In this document: piece by piece, positions 39,196 to 48,776 of the stretch
Layout: every line of letters starts with the position of its first letter
Numbering within the stretch: position 1 is the first letter of the stretch
Source of the DNA: Phycisphaerae bacterium
GTDB lineage: Bacteria > Planctomycetota > Phycisphaerae > Phycisphaerales > UBA1924
Assembly (NCBI GenBank): GCA_030426605.1
Contig: JAUHXM010000001.1
Location: 91,379-155,378, forward strand
Direction of reading: 5' to 3'
DNA: 64,000 nt
Notes under the pieces: model-generated
Told to the model about the DNA's origin: nothing
The model's database searches: none
Seen by the model: only the letters and a program-made list of their open reading frames with translations
Program-made: the position numbers and the translations under genes

Positions 39196-39981
39196 TCACC
39201 CGCCGGTGCGAGACGCCTGCGCGATCGCGCGCTTCATGTCCGCAACCGCTGATCGCAGCCCGACATAGATCGACCGGCTCACGATCGCGTGCCCGATGTG
39301 GAGCTCGGCGAGCCCGGGCAACGCCGCGATCGGCCCGACGTTGTGGTAGTTCAGGGCGTGCCCGGCGTTGAACCGCATGCCACGCTCGCGGATGCGCACC
39401 CCGGCATGCTCGACCGCCGCGATCGCCGACGCGAGCGACCCGCGCCGGGTGTCCCCCCCGCACGCCGCGAACGCCTCGGCGTACGGGCCCGTGTGCACCT
39501 CACACACGTCGAACCCCGCGTCCGCCGCCGCATCGACCTGCGCCGGGTCAGCGTCGATAAAGGCAGACACGATCAGCCCCGCCTCGCGGAGACGCCCCAC
39601 CACCTCACGCAGGCGGTCGGGCTGGCCCGCGACGTCCAGCCCGCCCTCGGTCGTCACCTCCTGGCGTCCCTCGGGCACGAGCATCGCCGTGTGGGGCTCG
39701 ATCGCGCGGGCGATGCCCACCATCTCGTCCGTCGCGGCCATCTCCAGGTTCAGTCGCACCTTGACCAATCGGCGGAGAAGCTCGACGTCGCGGTCCTGCA
39801 CGTGCCGTCGGTCCTCGCGCAGGTGGACGGTGATCCCGTCCGCCCCGCCCAGTTCCGCCTCGTGGGCAGCCCGGACCACATCGGGCTCCCCCAGGTCGGG
39901 CTGGCCCGGGTACCGCGCCTGCCGCACGGTGGCGACGTGGTCGATGTTCACGCCCAATTGCACGTTGGTCGGTGTGTCCAC
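39196..39981 (-). CDS. pdxJ: Pyridoxine 5'-phosphate synthase
   Basis: LGVNIDHVATVRQARYPGQPD, GADGITVHLREDRRHVQDRDV, FNAGHALNYHNV. Confidence 0.96.
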   Translation of the reverse strand: MDTPTNVQLGVNIDHVATVRQARYPGQPDLGEPDVVRAAHEAELGGADGITVHLREDRRHVQDRDVELLRRLVKVRLNLEMAATDEMVGIARAIEPHTAMLVPEGRQEVTTEGGLDVAGQPDRLREVVGRLREAGLIVSAFIDADPAQVDAAADAGFDVCEVHTGPYAEAFAACGGDTRRGSLASAIAAVEHAGVRIRERGMRFNAGHALNYHNVGPIAALPGLAELHIGHAIVSRSIYVGLRSAVADMKRAIAQASRTGG

Positions 39982-40066
39982 GCCGAATCGTACGGCCCGG
40001 GTCGCCCCCCACGGGCCCCAGAAACGGGTTCAGACCGATTCCACCTCAAAAAATTCAAACTCACCA

Positions 40067-40095
40067 TTGACATTGTGAAAGATGTCATTAAATAT
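40067..40095 (+). promoter_or_regulatory. Candidate sigma70-type promoter (TTGACA-17-AAATAT) with internal inverted repeat GACAT...ATGTC
   Basis: Direct reading of an AT-rich patch just upstream of the DUF2089-like gene. Confidence 0.5.
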
Positions 40096-40103
40096 TGTTC
40101 AAG

Positions 40104-40433
40104 ATGTCTTCAGAAATTCAAAACAACGGCGACCCGACCGCGGACCACCCGCTCACACGCCTGCCCCGCGAGGACCTGGACCTGATCTGCGAGCTCGTGC
40201 TCCAGTCGGGGTCGCTCAAGGGGCTCGGCGAGTCATACGGCGTGAGCTACCCGACGATCCGGACGCGCCTTGATCGCACCATCGAACGACTCCGCGCGAT
40301 CGTCGAGGGCACCGCGCCCGACCCGGTCGCGTCGCTGCTCGCATCGCTCGTGGAGCGCGGCGAGCTGACGCCCTCGGGCGCCCGCCGCCTGCGCGACACC
40401 CTCCGTGACACCGACTCGAAAGGAACCAACTGA
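40104..40433 (+). CDS. DUF2089-like HTH protein
   Basis: LTRLPREDLDLICELVLQSGSLKGLGESYGVSYPTIRTRLDRTIERL...LVERGELTPSGARRL. Confidence 0.72.
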   Translation: MSSEIQNNGDPTADHPLTRLPREDLDLICELVLQSGSLKGLGESYGVSYPTIRTRLDRTIERLRAIVEGTAPDPVASLLASLVERGELTPSGARRLRDTLRDTDSKGTN

Positions 40434-40792
40434 TGGACCCGTGGTGGACCGAACCAGGAGCCGGCATCGCCGGCGCGATCATCGGAGGCGTCGGGGGCAC
40501 CGTGCTCGGTGGGATCGGGGGCGGCGTCTGCGGCCCGCTCGCCGCCGCGGGCAAGGCGCGCGGATTCGTCATGGGCTTTTTCTGGACGGCGCTCATCGTC
40601 GGCGCCGCGCTCGTCATCACGGGCGTCGTCGCCATGATCTTTCTCGATCAGCCCACGCATGTCTGGCTCGTGCTGACCGCGCCGGGGGCGCTCTTCGCCG
40701 CGCTCTCCGGCGGGCTCATACCCGCGATCAAGAAGCGCTACACGGACGCCGAGCAACGCAAGCTCGCGGCGGAAGAGCTCCGGCGCGGGTGA
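40433..40792 (+). CDS. Hypothetical membrane protein, translationally coupled to the DUF2089-like gene
   Basis: ATG overlaps the upstream stop (CTGATGG); three hydrophobic segments. Confidence 0.65.
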   Translation: MDPWWTEPGAGIAGAIIGGVGGTVLGGIGGGVCGPLAAAGKARGFVMGFFWTALIVGAALVITGVVAMIFLDQPTHVWLVLTAPGALFAALSGGLIPAIKKRYTDAEQRKLAAEELRRG

Positions 40793-40795
40793 CCG

Positions 40796-41746
40796 TCAGC
40801 AGACCCGGAACGCCGGCTCGTGCCCCTCAAGCACGCGCCAAACGTCCGAAACCACCCACCCCATGCGCTCCTTCGCGCCCGCCGTCGCGGAGGCGACGTG
40901 CGGCGACAACTCCGCGTTGGGCAGGCCGACCAGCGGGTGACCCGCCGGGATTGGCTCGGGCTCGTGCACGTCCAGCAATGCGCGCGCGTGCGGGTTGGAC
41001 CGGAGAAACGCGGCGAGCGCCGACGCGTCCATCACCTTGCCGCGCGCGGTGTTCACGATCAGCACGTTCGGTTTGACGCGCTCCAGCGCCGCCCCGTCGA
41101 TCAAGCCCCGGTTTCCCGGGCGCCCGTCCACGTGGATTGTCAACACATCGGCGCGCATCAGCAGCTCTTCGCGCGACACGGGCTCGGCGCCGTTGGACAC
41201 GGACAGATCGAGCAGATCGTGGAAGATCACCCGCATGCCCAGCGCCGCGCCCACGCGCGCAACGCGCGTCCCGACGCGCCCGAACCCGTAGACGCCAAGG
41301 GTCAGCTCGGCGAGCTCACGCGGCACGATCGCCGACGCCCGCGCCGCGTGCCACGCCGAAGCGCTCAGTGCACCCTCGATCGTCGTCACCGGGCGCAGGA
41401 CGGGCAGCACCCACGACCAGACGTACCCCACCACCGCGTCGGCGTTCGCCTCGGGGGTGTTCACCACGGCGACGCCCCGCGTCCGGCACGCTTTGAGGTC
41501 GATGTTGTCCACCCCCACCCCGGCGCGCCCGACGACCCGCAGCCCGGGGGCCCGGTCGAGCATCGCATCATCCACCCGGGTGTGGGTGCGGATGACGAGC
41601 GCCGCCGCGCCGGCGAGCGCATCCCCGAATCCGGGATCGTCGGGTGCCACCTGCGCGACCTTCGCCCGCTCGCGCAGCCACGCGAGCGGCTCGTCCGAGA
41701 TCGGCTCGGTGACGACAACCCGCGGCCCGTCTGCAACCTCTTCCAC
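40796..41746 (-). CDS. D-isomer-specific 2-hydroxyacid dehydrogenase, D-3-phosphoglycerate dehydrogenase-like
   Basis: GLRVVGRAGVGVDNIDLKACRTRGVAVVNTPEANADAV, TLGVYGFGRVGTRVA, LIVNTARGKVMDASAL. Confidence 0.88.
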   Translation of the reverse strand: MEEVADGPRVVVTEPISDEPLAWLRERAKVAQVAPDDPGFGDALAGAAALVIRTHTRVDDAMLDRAPGLRVVGRAGVGVDNIDLKACRTRGVAVVNTPEANADAVVGYVWSWVLPVLRPVTTIEGALSASAWHAARASAIVPRELAELTLGVYGFGRVGTRVARVGAALGMRVIFHDLLDLSVSNGAEPVSREELLMRADVLTIHVDGRPGNRGLIDGAALERVKPNVLIVNTARGKVMDASALAAFLRSNPHARALLDVHEPEPIPAGHPLVGLPNAELSPHVASATAGAKERMGWVVSDVWRVLEGHEPAFRVC

Positions 41747-41866
41747 GCCAACACGATAGCCAAGATCGCCGATGCCTGGCCGGAAATGTGGTGCCCGGGC
41801 CGGCCCGCCGCCGATCCCATCAGCACCGGGCGAGGTCGCCCGAGGCAACCCATTTGGGAGGATCCC

Positions 41867-42136
41867 ATGAACAAGTCTGATCTGATCGAAGCCGTCGCCT
41901 CCGAGCTTGAGGTTTCGAAGTCCGAAGCGTCGTCCGCCATCGACGCCGTCATCGCCTGCATCTCCGACGGCATCAAGCGCGACGAGAAGGTCGCGATCGC
42001 CGGGTTCGGCACCTTCACCAAGAAGATCCGCGCGGCCCGCACCGGGATGAACCCCGCGACGCGCCAGCCCATGCAGATTCCCGAGTCCACCACCTGCGGG
42101 TTCAAGCCCGCGACGGCGCTCAAGGAAGCGATCTGA
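41867..42136 (+). CDS. HU-family DNA-binding protein
   Basis: MNKSDLIEAVASELEVSKSEASSAIDAVI...VAIAGFGTFTKKIRAARTGMNPATRQPMQIPE; SD GGGAGGA. Confidence 0.93.
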   Translation: MNKSDLIEAVASELEVSKSEASSAIDAVIACISDGIKRDEKVAIAGFGTFTKKIRAARTGMNPATRQPMQIPESTTCGFKPATALKEAI

Positions 42137-42175
42137 ATCTGAGTCGGATCCTGTCGGATCCGAGCTGTGACCGAC

Positions 42176-42197
42176 CACGGGCCCGAGAGGGCCCGTG
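42176..42197 (+). terminator. Candidate hairpin downstream of HU (9-bp perfect stem, no U-tract)
   Basis: CACGGGCCC GAGA GGGCCCGTG. Confidence 0.4.
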
Positions 42198-42417
42198 CCG
42201 CACATCGAATGAATCACCACTCGAGCCCGCGCGTCACTTGGTGGCGTGCGGGCTCTGACGTGCGCGAGCGAGGACGCCGGGTCCAACCCACCATGGACCC
42301 GGGCGCCCCTCTCGCTCGCGGTGGGCGGCCCGGATGGGGATTGGGCCGCCTCCACTCTCCAGGATTCAGAGCGTCATCCGCGCCCGCGACTCACACCTGA
42401 ATCCGAGGAAATCTTCT

Positions 42418-44058
42418 TCAACGCCCCTCAGAGGCTTCAAACGCGGATTCCGCGACGTCGATCGCCCTCCCCAGGGCCGCTGCCTTGTTCACGGTTTCCA
42501 TGAACTCGGCGTCGGGGTCGGAGTCCGCGACGATGCCGCCCGCCGCCTGGACGTGGTAGGTCCACTTGGTGCTGGGCGACTCGGGGCGGTACAGGTCCGT
42601 CGGAACGACGATGGTGCGCAACGCAAGGGCGATGTCCATCTGCCCGTCGAGCCCGACCCACCCCATGCCCCCGCCGTAGGGGCCGCGGCGGACCTTCTCG
42701 AGCTCGTCGATGATCTGCATCGCGCGGATCTTGGGGGCGCCCGAGATCGTGCCCACGGGCAACGCGGCACGCAGCGCGTCCCAGCAATCCAGGTCCGGGC
42801 GGAGCTCGCCCGTGACGGTCGAGCTGATGTGCATGACGTGGCTGTAGCGCTCGACGGACATGATGTCCGCGAGCTCGATGGTGCCGGGGGTGCAGACGCG
42901 GCCGACGTCGTTGCGCCCCAGGTCCACGAGCATGACGTGCTCGGCGCGCTCCTTGGCGTCGGCGAGCAGTTCGCGCTCGAGCGCGGCGTCTTCTTCGGCG
43001 CTGCGCCCGCGCCGGCGTGTGCCGGCGAGGGGGCGGTTGGTTACGACCATCCTCGGGTCGCCCACGGACCCCTCGTCGCGGACGCGGCAGAGGATCTCCG
43101 GGCTCGACGCGACGAGGATCGTCCCCGCGGCCTGCAGGTAGACCATGTACGGGCTCGGGTTCACGGCACGCAAGGCCCGGTAGACGTCGAACGGATCGAC
43201 GTTGGTCGTGCGCTCGAACCGGTGCCCGAGGACGACCTGGAAGATGTCGCCCGCGCGGATGTACTCCTTGGCGCGCTCGACCATCGCCCGGTGCTCGTCG
43301 CGCGTCGTGTTGGACGGCATGGGCTCGGCGTCGCCCGACGCGGCGGGCGACACCCGCCCGGACGCGAGGGGCGTCACGTGCGTCTGGATCTGATCCACCC
43401 GCGACTCGAGGGTCTTGATCGTGTCGCGGTAGACGGACGCGGGGTCGTCGTCCGGCCCGACGAGCGCGAGCTGGACGACGTGGACCAGCTTGTCCACGTT
43501 GTCGAACGCGACAACGCCCGGGTAGAGCCCGAAGTGCAGGTCGGGCAGACGCCGATCGTCGGGCGGGGCGTTCTTGGGGTGGAGCTTGTCGGGTTCGGCG
43601 TAGCGGACGGTGTCGTAGCTCGCGTACCCGAACCACCCGCCGAGCGGGCAGGCGGGGAGTTCTTTGCGCTGCACGGCTCCCGGGGGCACGCTGATGCGGA
43701 TCGACGCGCCGAGCTCGCGGAGGGTGCCCATCGGGTCGGTCTGGCGTTCGGTCCGGCGGGCGTCGGACGAGAGGCGGTCCGTCACCGTCACGGCGTGCCC
43801 GAAGGCGACGACCTCGATGGCGGGCTGGGCGCCCAGGATCGAGTATCGCCCCTGGCGCTCGCCGCCCTCGACGGACTCGAGCATGAACGAGGGGGCGGTG
43901 CGTTCGTCGGCGCTCACCAGGCGTCGGTACGCCAGCACGGGGGTGAGCTGGTCGGCGAGCAGGCGCACGCCGACGGGCACGGCGAGCGTGTCGCCCGGGT
44001 GCTCGGCGCGCTGGGAGGCGACGTGATCGACGAACTCGGGCTCGCGGATGCTCGGCAC
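42418..44058 (-). CDS. trpE: Anthranilate synthase component I
   Basis: FQVVLGHRFERTTNVDPFDVYRALRAVNPSPYMVYL, RPLAGTRRRG, LPVGTISGAPKIRAMQIIDELE. Confidence 0.92.
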   Translation of the reverse strand: MPSIREPEFVDHVASQRAEHPGDTLAVPVGVRLLADQLTPVLAYRRLVSADERTAPSFMLESVEGGERQGRYSILGAQPAIEVVAFGHAVTVTDRLSSDARRTERQTDPMGTLRELGASIRISVPPGAVQRKELPACPLGGWFGYASYDTVRYAEPDKLHPKNAPPDDRRLPDLHFGLYPGVVAFDNVDKLVHVVQLALVGPDDDPASVYRDTIKTLESRVDQIQTHVTPLASGRVSPAASGDAEPMPSNTTRDEHRAMVERAKEYIRAGDIFQVVLGHRFERTTNVDPFDVYRALRAVNPSPYMVYLQAAGTILVASSPEILCRVRDEGSVGDPRMVVTNRPLAGTRRRGRSAEEDAALERELLADAKERAEHVMLVDLGRNDVGRVCTPGTIELADIMSVERYSHVMHISSTVTGELRPDLDCWDALRAALPVGTISGAPKIRAMQIIDELEKVRRGPYGGGMGWVGLDGQMDIALALRTIVVPTDLYRPESPSTKWTYHVQAAGGIVADSDPDAEFMETVNKAAALGRAIDVAESAFEASEGR

Positions 44059-44103
44059 GCGGCGAGTGTACGCCGGGGGCTGGCCGACCCGGCGTGCTAG
44101 TGT

Positions 44104-46239
44104 GTGGTGATGTCACGGACCACCCGGATCGTCGCCGCGGCGGCGGCGCTGGCAGCGGCGAGCGCGCTGCACGCCCAGCCCGACGCCGACCCCAACCCGC
44201 CGCGCCTCGATCTCTCCGAGCTCCCGCCCGGGCTGGCGCTGGGCGTTCGCGCGTCGCTCACGCACCGGACGCAGGTGTCGGTGCCCGTCGTCGTGATCGC
44301 GCGCGACCTCGCGTCGTACGTGCGGGCCATCGAGGGCTGGCGGGGTGTGTCGCGGTACCCGGTGCTGATCGACGACGGGTCGGCGCGGGCGGCGGTGCGG
44401 ATCGGGCAGTTCGTGCGCGCTTACGAGCCCGAGGAGATCGTCGTCCTCGCGCCCGGCGTGGAAGAAACCGCGTCCGAAGCGGAGCCGGCGGAGTCCGGCG
44501 GGCTGCGGGCGGTGGGCGGGTTCGTGCCCAGCTCCCAACTCGACAACGAGACCGATGACGAGGACGGCGGCGACGCGGGCGTCTCGCACGAAGTCATCGA
44601 GCCCCTGCCGGCGGACCGGTCGGCGCTGCAGGACCGGATCGTCGGCGCGTGGGCGCGGGCGATGGACGTCGCGAACGTGGTGGGCTCGCGCGACGAGGCG
44701 GTCGCGCTGATGCGCGCCGCGGGGTATTCGCCCCCCGGCGTGGTGGTGATGGACGTGGACGACCCCGCGTGGGCGGGCGGGCTCGCGCTCGCGGCGGCTC
44801 ACCTGTGCCCGATCGTGTTCGTCCAAACGCCGACGCTGGACGTGAACCGGTGGTACACGCACGAGCAGGCGGACGATCTGGCAACGCAGATCGAGGATGA
44901 CCTGGGCGCGTCGTCGCTCGCGTGGGCTGGGCTGCACGACGACATCGACGCGGTGACGCTCGCGACGAACACGCCGGCGAAGATCCGGTACGACGACGCC
45001 GGCTCGCGTGCGCACGTGGCGCTGACGGACCGGATCGGGCGTCACACGCAGCGCGGCGCGGGGAACCGGTGGGCGTGGGCCTCGCAGGTGCACGGCGACG
45101 CGAGCGCCTCGAGCTGGCGCGCGATGTGCGCGATCTTCCTGCCGATGGAGTCCGGGTGGGTCTTCGACGGGTACCCGGGCACGAGCCCGTGGAACCAGTA
45201 CGACGGCACCGAGGCGGGCGAGGAGCTGCGCAAGGCCGGGCTCAGCGCCCGCGTGCACGACCTGCCCGACAACGGGATCGCGAACTGGCGCCACGCGGTG
45301 TCGCACGGTGTCTCGGCGGACCTGTTGCTGATCAACTCCAAGGGACGCCCGACGTTCTTCGAGCTCGACCCGGACGACCTCGGGTTCGCGGACATGCCTG
45401 TCCTCGAGCGTCCCGCGGCGGTGCACCTGGTGCACTCGTTCGCGTTCGAGCGCCCGGGCAACGAGCGGACCGTCGGCGGACGATTGATGGCCCACGGGGC
45501 GTACGCGGCGTTCGGCGCGGTGGACGAGCCGTACCTGCAGGGGTTCGTGCCCACGCCCATGTTTGCGCGCCGGCTGCGCGCGGGGTACGCGTGGGGCGCG
45601 GCGGGGCGTGTGGACACCGGCCCGCCCTGGCGGATCGCGGCGTTCGGCGACCCGCTCATCACGATCACGAACCCGCCCAAGCGCGGCGAGGCGGACCGGG
45701 GGCTCGACGCCGTCTCGACGCTCGACCGCGAGGACCTCGACGAGGCGCGGGCCGCGGCGGTGCGCGCCGAGGACTACGACACCGCGATCCGGCTGCTCGT
45801 GCTGTCCGGGCGTGACGGAGACGCGGCGCGGCTCGCGGCGTCCCTCCTCGAGCACGCGCCGGAGAAGCTCTCCGAAGCGGGTGCCGAGGCGGCGCTGGGC
45901 GCGCTCTTCCGCGAGCGCCGGTTCAAGCCCGCGATGGCGGCGTACGAGCGGATGAGCGACGAGCGCCGGAGGGACGCCGTGAACGCCGACGTCTTCTGGA
46001 ACGCGGCCCGGGCGCACTTCATGACGACCGCCGACGGGTCCGTCGTCGGGCCCATGGACGCGTACGTGCGCGAGGGGCAGGCGGCGTTCGACATGATCGA
46101 GATCAGCGGGTACGTCCGGCGCGCCAGCGGCATCGACGCGGCGAAGACCTACCTCGCGCGGGCGCTCGAGCGTGTGAGTTCCAAGAGCGATACGGACCGC
46201 GTGCAGCGGGCGCTCAAGGACCTCGACGCGCGGCCCTGA
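44104..46239 (+). CDS. Large secreted protein, hypothetical (possible caspase/C25-like fold without obvious catalytic dyad)
   Basis: Signal peptide RIVAAAAALAAASALHAQ; C-terminal GGRLMAHGAYAAFGAVDEPYLQ...FGDPLITI. Confidence 0.65.
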   Translation: MVMSRTTRIVAAAAALAAASALHAQPDADPNPPRLDLSELPPGLALGVRASLTHRTQVSVPVVVIARDLASYVRAIEGWRGVSRYPVLIDDGSARAAVRIGQFVRAYEPEEIVVLAPGVEETASEAEPAESGGLRAVGGFVPSSQLDNETDDEDGGDAGVSHEVIEPLPADRSALQDRIVGAWARAMDVANVVGSRDEAVALMRAAGYSPPGVVVMDVDDPAWAGGLALAAAHLCPIVFVQTPTLDVNRWYTHEQADDLATQIEDDLGASSLAWAGLHDDIDAVTLATNTPAKIRYDDAGSRAHVALTDRIGRHTQRGAGNRWAWASQVHGDASASSWRAMCAIFLPMESGWVFDGYPGTSPWNQYDGTEAGEELRKAGLSARVHDLPDNGIANWRHAVSHGVSADLLLINSKGRPTFFELDPDDLGFADMPVLERPAAVHLVHSFAFERPGNERTVGGRLMAHGAYAAFGAVDEPYLQGFVPTPMFARRLRAGYAWGAAGRVDTGPPWRIAAFGDPLITITNPPKRGEADRGLDAVSTLDREDLDEARAAAVRAEDYDTAIRLLVLSGRDGDAARLAASLLEHAPEKLSEAGAEAALGALFRERRFKPAMAAYERMSDERRRDAVNADVFWNAARAHFMTTADGSVVGPMDAYVREGQAAFDMIEISGYVRRASGIDAAKTYLARALERVSSKSDTDRVQRALKDLDARP

Positions 46240-46242
46240 GTT

Positions 46243-48762
46243 TCAGCGTCTGTCGATCATCGCGCCCGATGTGATGGACCCGTCGAGCAGGATCTCGGCG
46301 TGGGCGGCGCCGTGCTCGGCGGTCACCCACCAGGCACGCCCGGCGCGGACACCCGACCACGCGGGCTCGCGCGCCCGCTGAACGCCCGTTGATTGCAGCA
46401 CGACGGCGGGGTCGAGCGCCTGGACGAGCGCCGCGGCTTCGGGCGAGACGCTGCCGTGGTGCGGGAGTTCGAGGACGGCAACGCGGGCGTCGTCGCCCAG
46501 CGCATCGAGGACGCCCCGGATGCCGGCCGCCTGGATATCGCCCGTCATGAGCGCGCGGCGGTCGCCGGTCGTGGTGGAGACGACGAACTGGGCGACGAGC
46601 GACGTGTCGTTCGCGGCGGTGACGCCTCGTGTCGGGAGATCCTCGGGCGGCCAGACGATGTCGACCCGGGCGTGCCCGAGGTCGCGGGTGTCGCCGGCGC
46701 GGAGTGTCTCGATCGTGACGCCCAGGGTGCGAAGTCGCGCGAGGGTACGGCCCTCGGGCGACCACGGGCGTTCTTCAGCGGCGCGCACTAAGACGTCGGT
46801 CGTCAGCACGGTCTCGATGCCGAACACCTCGGCGAGGTGGGGCAGGGCGTTGAAGTGGTCGAGGTTCGCGTGGGTGATGACGGCGGCGTCGATCGAGCGC
46901 ACGCCCAGGGCGCGCAGGGCGGGTTCGAGCGTGCGATCGGCGATCCCCGGCGCGAGCGAGCCGGCGTCCCAGAGCATGGTCGCCTCGGCGGAGCGGACGA
47001 GGTGGCAGGTGCCGTCGCCGACGTCGAGCGTGTCCACCCGCAGCGCGACGGCGGGGCTCGGGTGCTCGGCGGTCCGCATCTCGATGACCGCCCACGTGCC
47101 CAGCAGCAGCACCGCGGCCCACGCGAGGGGGTCGCGCCAGCGGGCGCGGGAGGCGATCCAGAACGCGACGGACGCGGCGACGAAGGCCCAGAGGGCCGAG
47201 ACCGGGCCCGTGCGCACGCTCGTGAGCGCGAACGCATCCACCCACGTGACGAACGCGACGGTGATGTCGCCCATCCACCCCGCGCCCCCGCCGAGCCAGC
47301 CGACCGGGCCCGTGACGAGCCCGACGAGGGCCGCGAGGTACCCGAGCTGCAATGAGACGAGCACGAGCGGCATCGTCAGCATCGTCGCGATCGGGCCCAG
47401 CGGGCTCAGCACGTGCAGGTGTGCCATCACGATCGGCGTCGCGACCAGCCAGCAGGCGATGCACGTGCGCCCGTACGCGGCGGTCCAGTTGGCGGGGCCG
47501 CGGATCCAGCGGGGCAGGCGCGGTGGTGTCGGGAGTGCGGCTCGGATGTCCGCCCGGCGTGCCACTTTCTGGTGCTCGCCCATCGCGAGCAGCACCGCGG
47601 TGACCGACATCGACAGCTGATACCCCGCGTTGAACAGGTCGAGGGGGCGCCAGACGAGCAGCGCGATGCCCGCCCAGGCGAGGACGGTCAGGCGGTCGTA
47701 CCGGCGGCCGGCGGTCTCGGCGCCGAGCAGGAGCAGGACCATCAGCGCGGCGCGCAGGATGGGTGTGCGTGCGGGCAGGACGAAGACGTAGAGCAGCACG
47801 ACGAGCATGACGAGCGCGGGTTCGACCCACCCGCGCTCGCCGGACGCGCGGACGAGCACGAGCGCGAGCCCGGCGAGCACGGCGAGGTGGAAGCCCGAGA
47901 TGGCGAGCAGGTGCCCGACGCCGACGCGCGCGAACGCCTGGGTGTGCGGGTCGAGCGTCGGGTCGCGCTGGCCGAGGACGATCGCGCCGATGAGGGCGTC
48001 GCCGGGGTCGCCGGGGGTGATGCCCATGGCACGCTGCGCCCGGGCGCGCACGCGGGCGCGGAATCCTGACCACCCGGCGCTCATCCGCGCGCGGACGCCG
48101 ACGATCGGGGCGGGCTCGATCAGCGAGCCGTCCGGCACGTTCAGGGTTCCTGCGAGACCGACAGCGCGGGCGTGCGCACCGCGGTCGGGCTCGCCCGGGT
48201 TCGAGGCTGGTTTCATGGGCTCGAAGGTGCCGGCGAGGCGGACGCCGTCGCCCGCGCGCCAGGGGATGCCGCCCTCGCGGACGAAAACGGTGAGCGACCC
48301 GCGGGCCCGTTGCCACCCGGCCGGGGTCTCGACGCGGGCGACGTCCAACCGCGCGTAGCTCGACGGCTGATCATCGAAGGGGAGGTCGAGGTTTGTGCGC
48401 ACGGAGCGTGTGATCACGGGGTCCGCGGTGAGTGTGCCCTCGACGCGAACGGCGGGGCTCGTGAGCCAGGCGTCGGGCGGGACGAGGCGTGAGAGCGCGT
48501 CGCGGGCGGGCTCGTGCACGCGGGCGGTGAGGTAGCAGCCCGAGATCGCGATCGCGCCGACGACCAACGCCACCCGGCAGGCCCACCCGCTGGTGAGGAA
48601 CGCCGCGGCGCCCGCGCCTGCGGCGATGGCGAACCAGACGGGCGCGGGCAGGTGCACGTGCCAGCGGGCGAGCGAGATCCCGAGCGCCACGCATGCGAAC
48701 GCGCCGACGGCGCGGGCTCGTGCCCGCGGCGGCGCGGTCGCGGGCCGAGCGGGCCGGTGCAT
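46243..48762 (-). CDS. comEC: ComEC/Rec2-family DNA-uptake channel with metallo-beta-lactamase-like domain
   Basis: GHLLAISGFHLAVLAGLAL, PAGRRYDRLTVLAWAGIALLVWRPLDLFNAGYQLS, VITHANLDHFNALPHLAE, VLELPHHGS. Confidence 0.9.
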   Translation of the reverse strand: MHRPARPATAPPRARARAVGAFACVALGISLARWHVHLPAPVWFAIAAGAGAAAFLTSGWACRVALVVGAIAISGCYLTARVHEPARDALSRLVPPDAWLTSPAVRVEGTLTADPVITRSVRTNLDLPFDDQPSSYARLDVARVETPAGWQRARGSLTVFVREGGIPWRAGDGVRLAGTFEPMKPASNPGEPDRGAHARAVGLAGTLNVPDGSLIEPAPIVGVRARMSAGWSGFRARVRARAQRAMGITPGDPGDALIGAIVLGQRDPTLDPHTQAFARVGVGHLLAISGFHLAVLAGLALVLVRASGERGWVEPALVMLVVLLYVFVLPARTPILRAALMVLLLLGAETAGRRYDRLTVLAWAGIALLVWRPLDLFNAGYQLSMSVTAVLLAMGEHQKVARRADIRAALPTPPRLPRWIRGPANWTAAYGRTCIACWLVATPIVMAHLHVLSPLGPIATMLTMPLVLVSLQLGYLAALVGLVTGPVGWLGGGAGWMGDITVAFVTWVDAFALTSVRTGPVSALWAFVAASVAFWIASRARWRDPLAWAAVLLLGTWAVIEMRTAEHPSPAVALRVDTLDVGDGTCHLVRSAEATMLWDAGSLAPGIADRTLEPALRALGVRSIDAAVITHANLDHFNALPHLAEVFGIETVLTTDVLVRAAEERPWSPEGRTLARLRTLGVTIETLRAGDTRDLGHARVDIVWPPEDLPTRGVTAANDTSLVAQFVVSTTTGDRRALMTGDIQAAGIRGVLDALGDDARVAVLELPHHGSVSPEAAALVQALDPAVVLQSTGVQRAREPAWSGVRAGRAWWVTAEHGAAHAEILLDGSITSGAMIDRR

Positions 48763-48776
48763 GGCGGGAGGTTACA

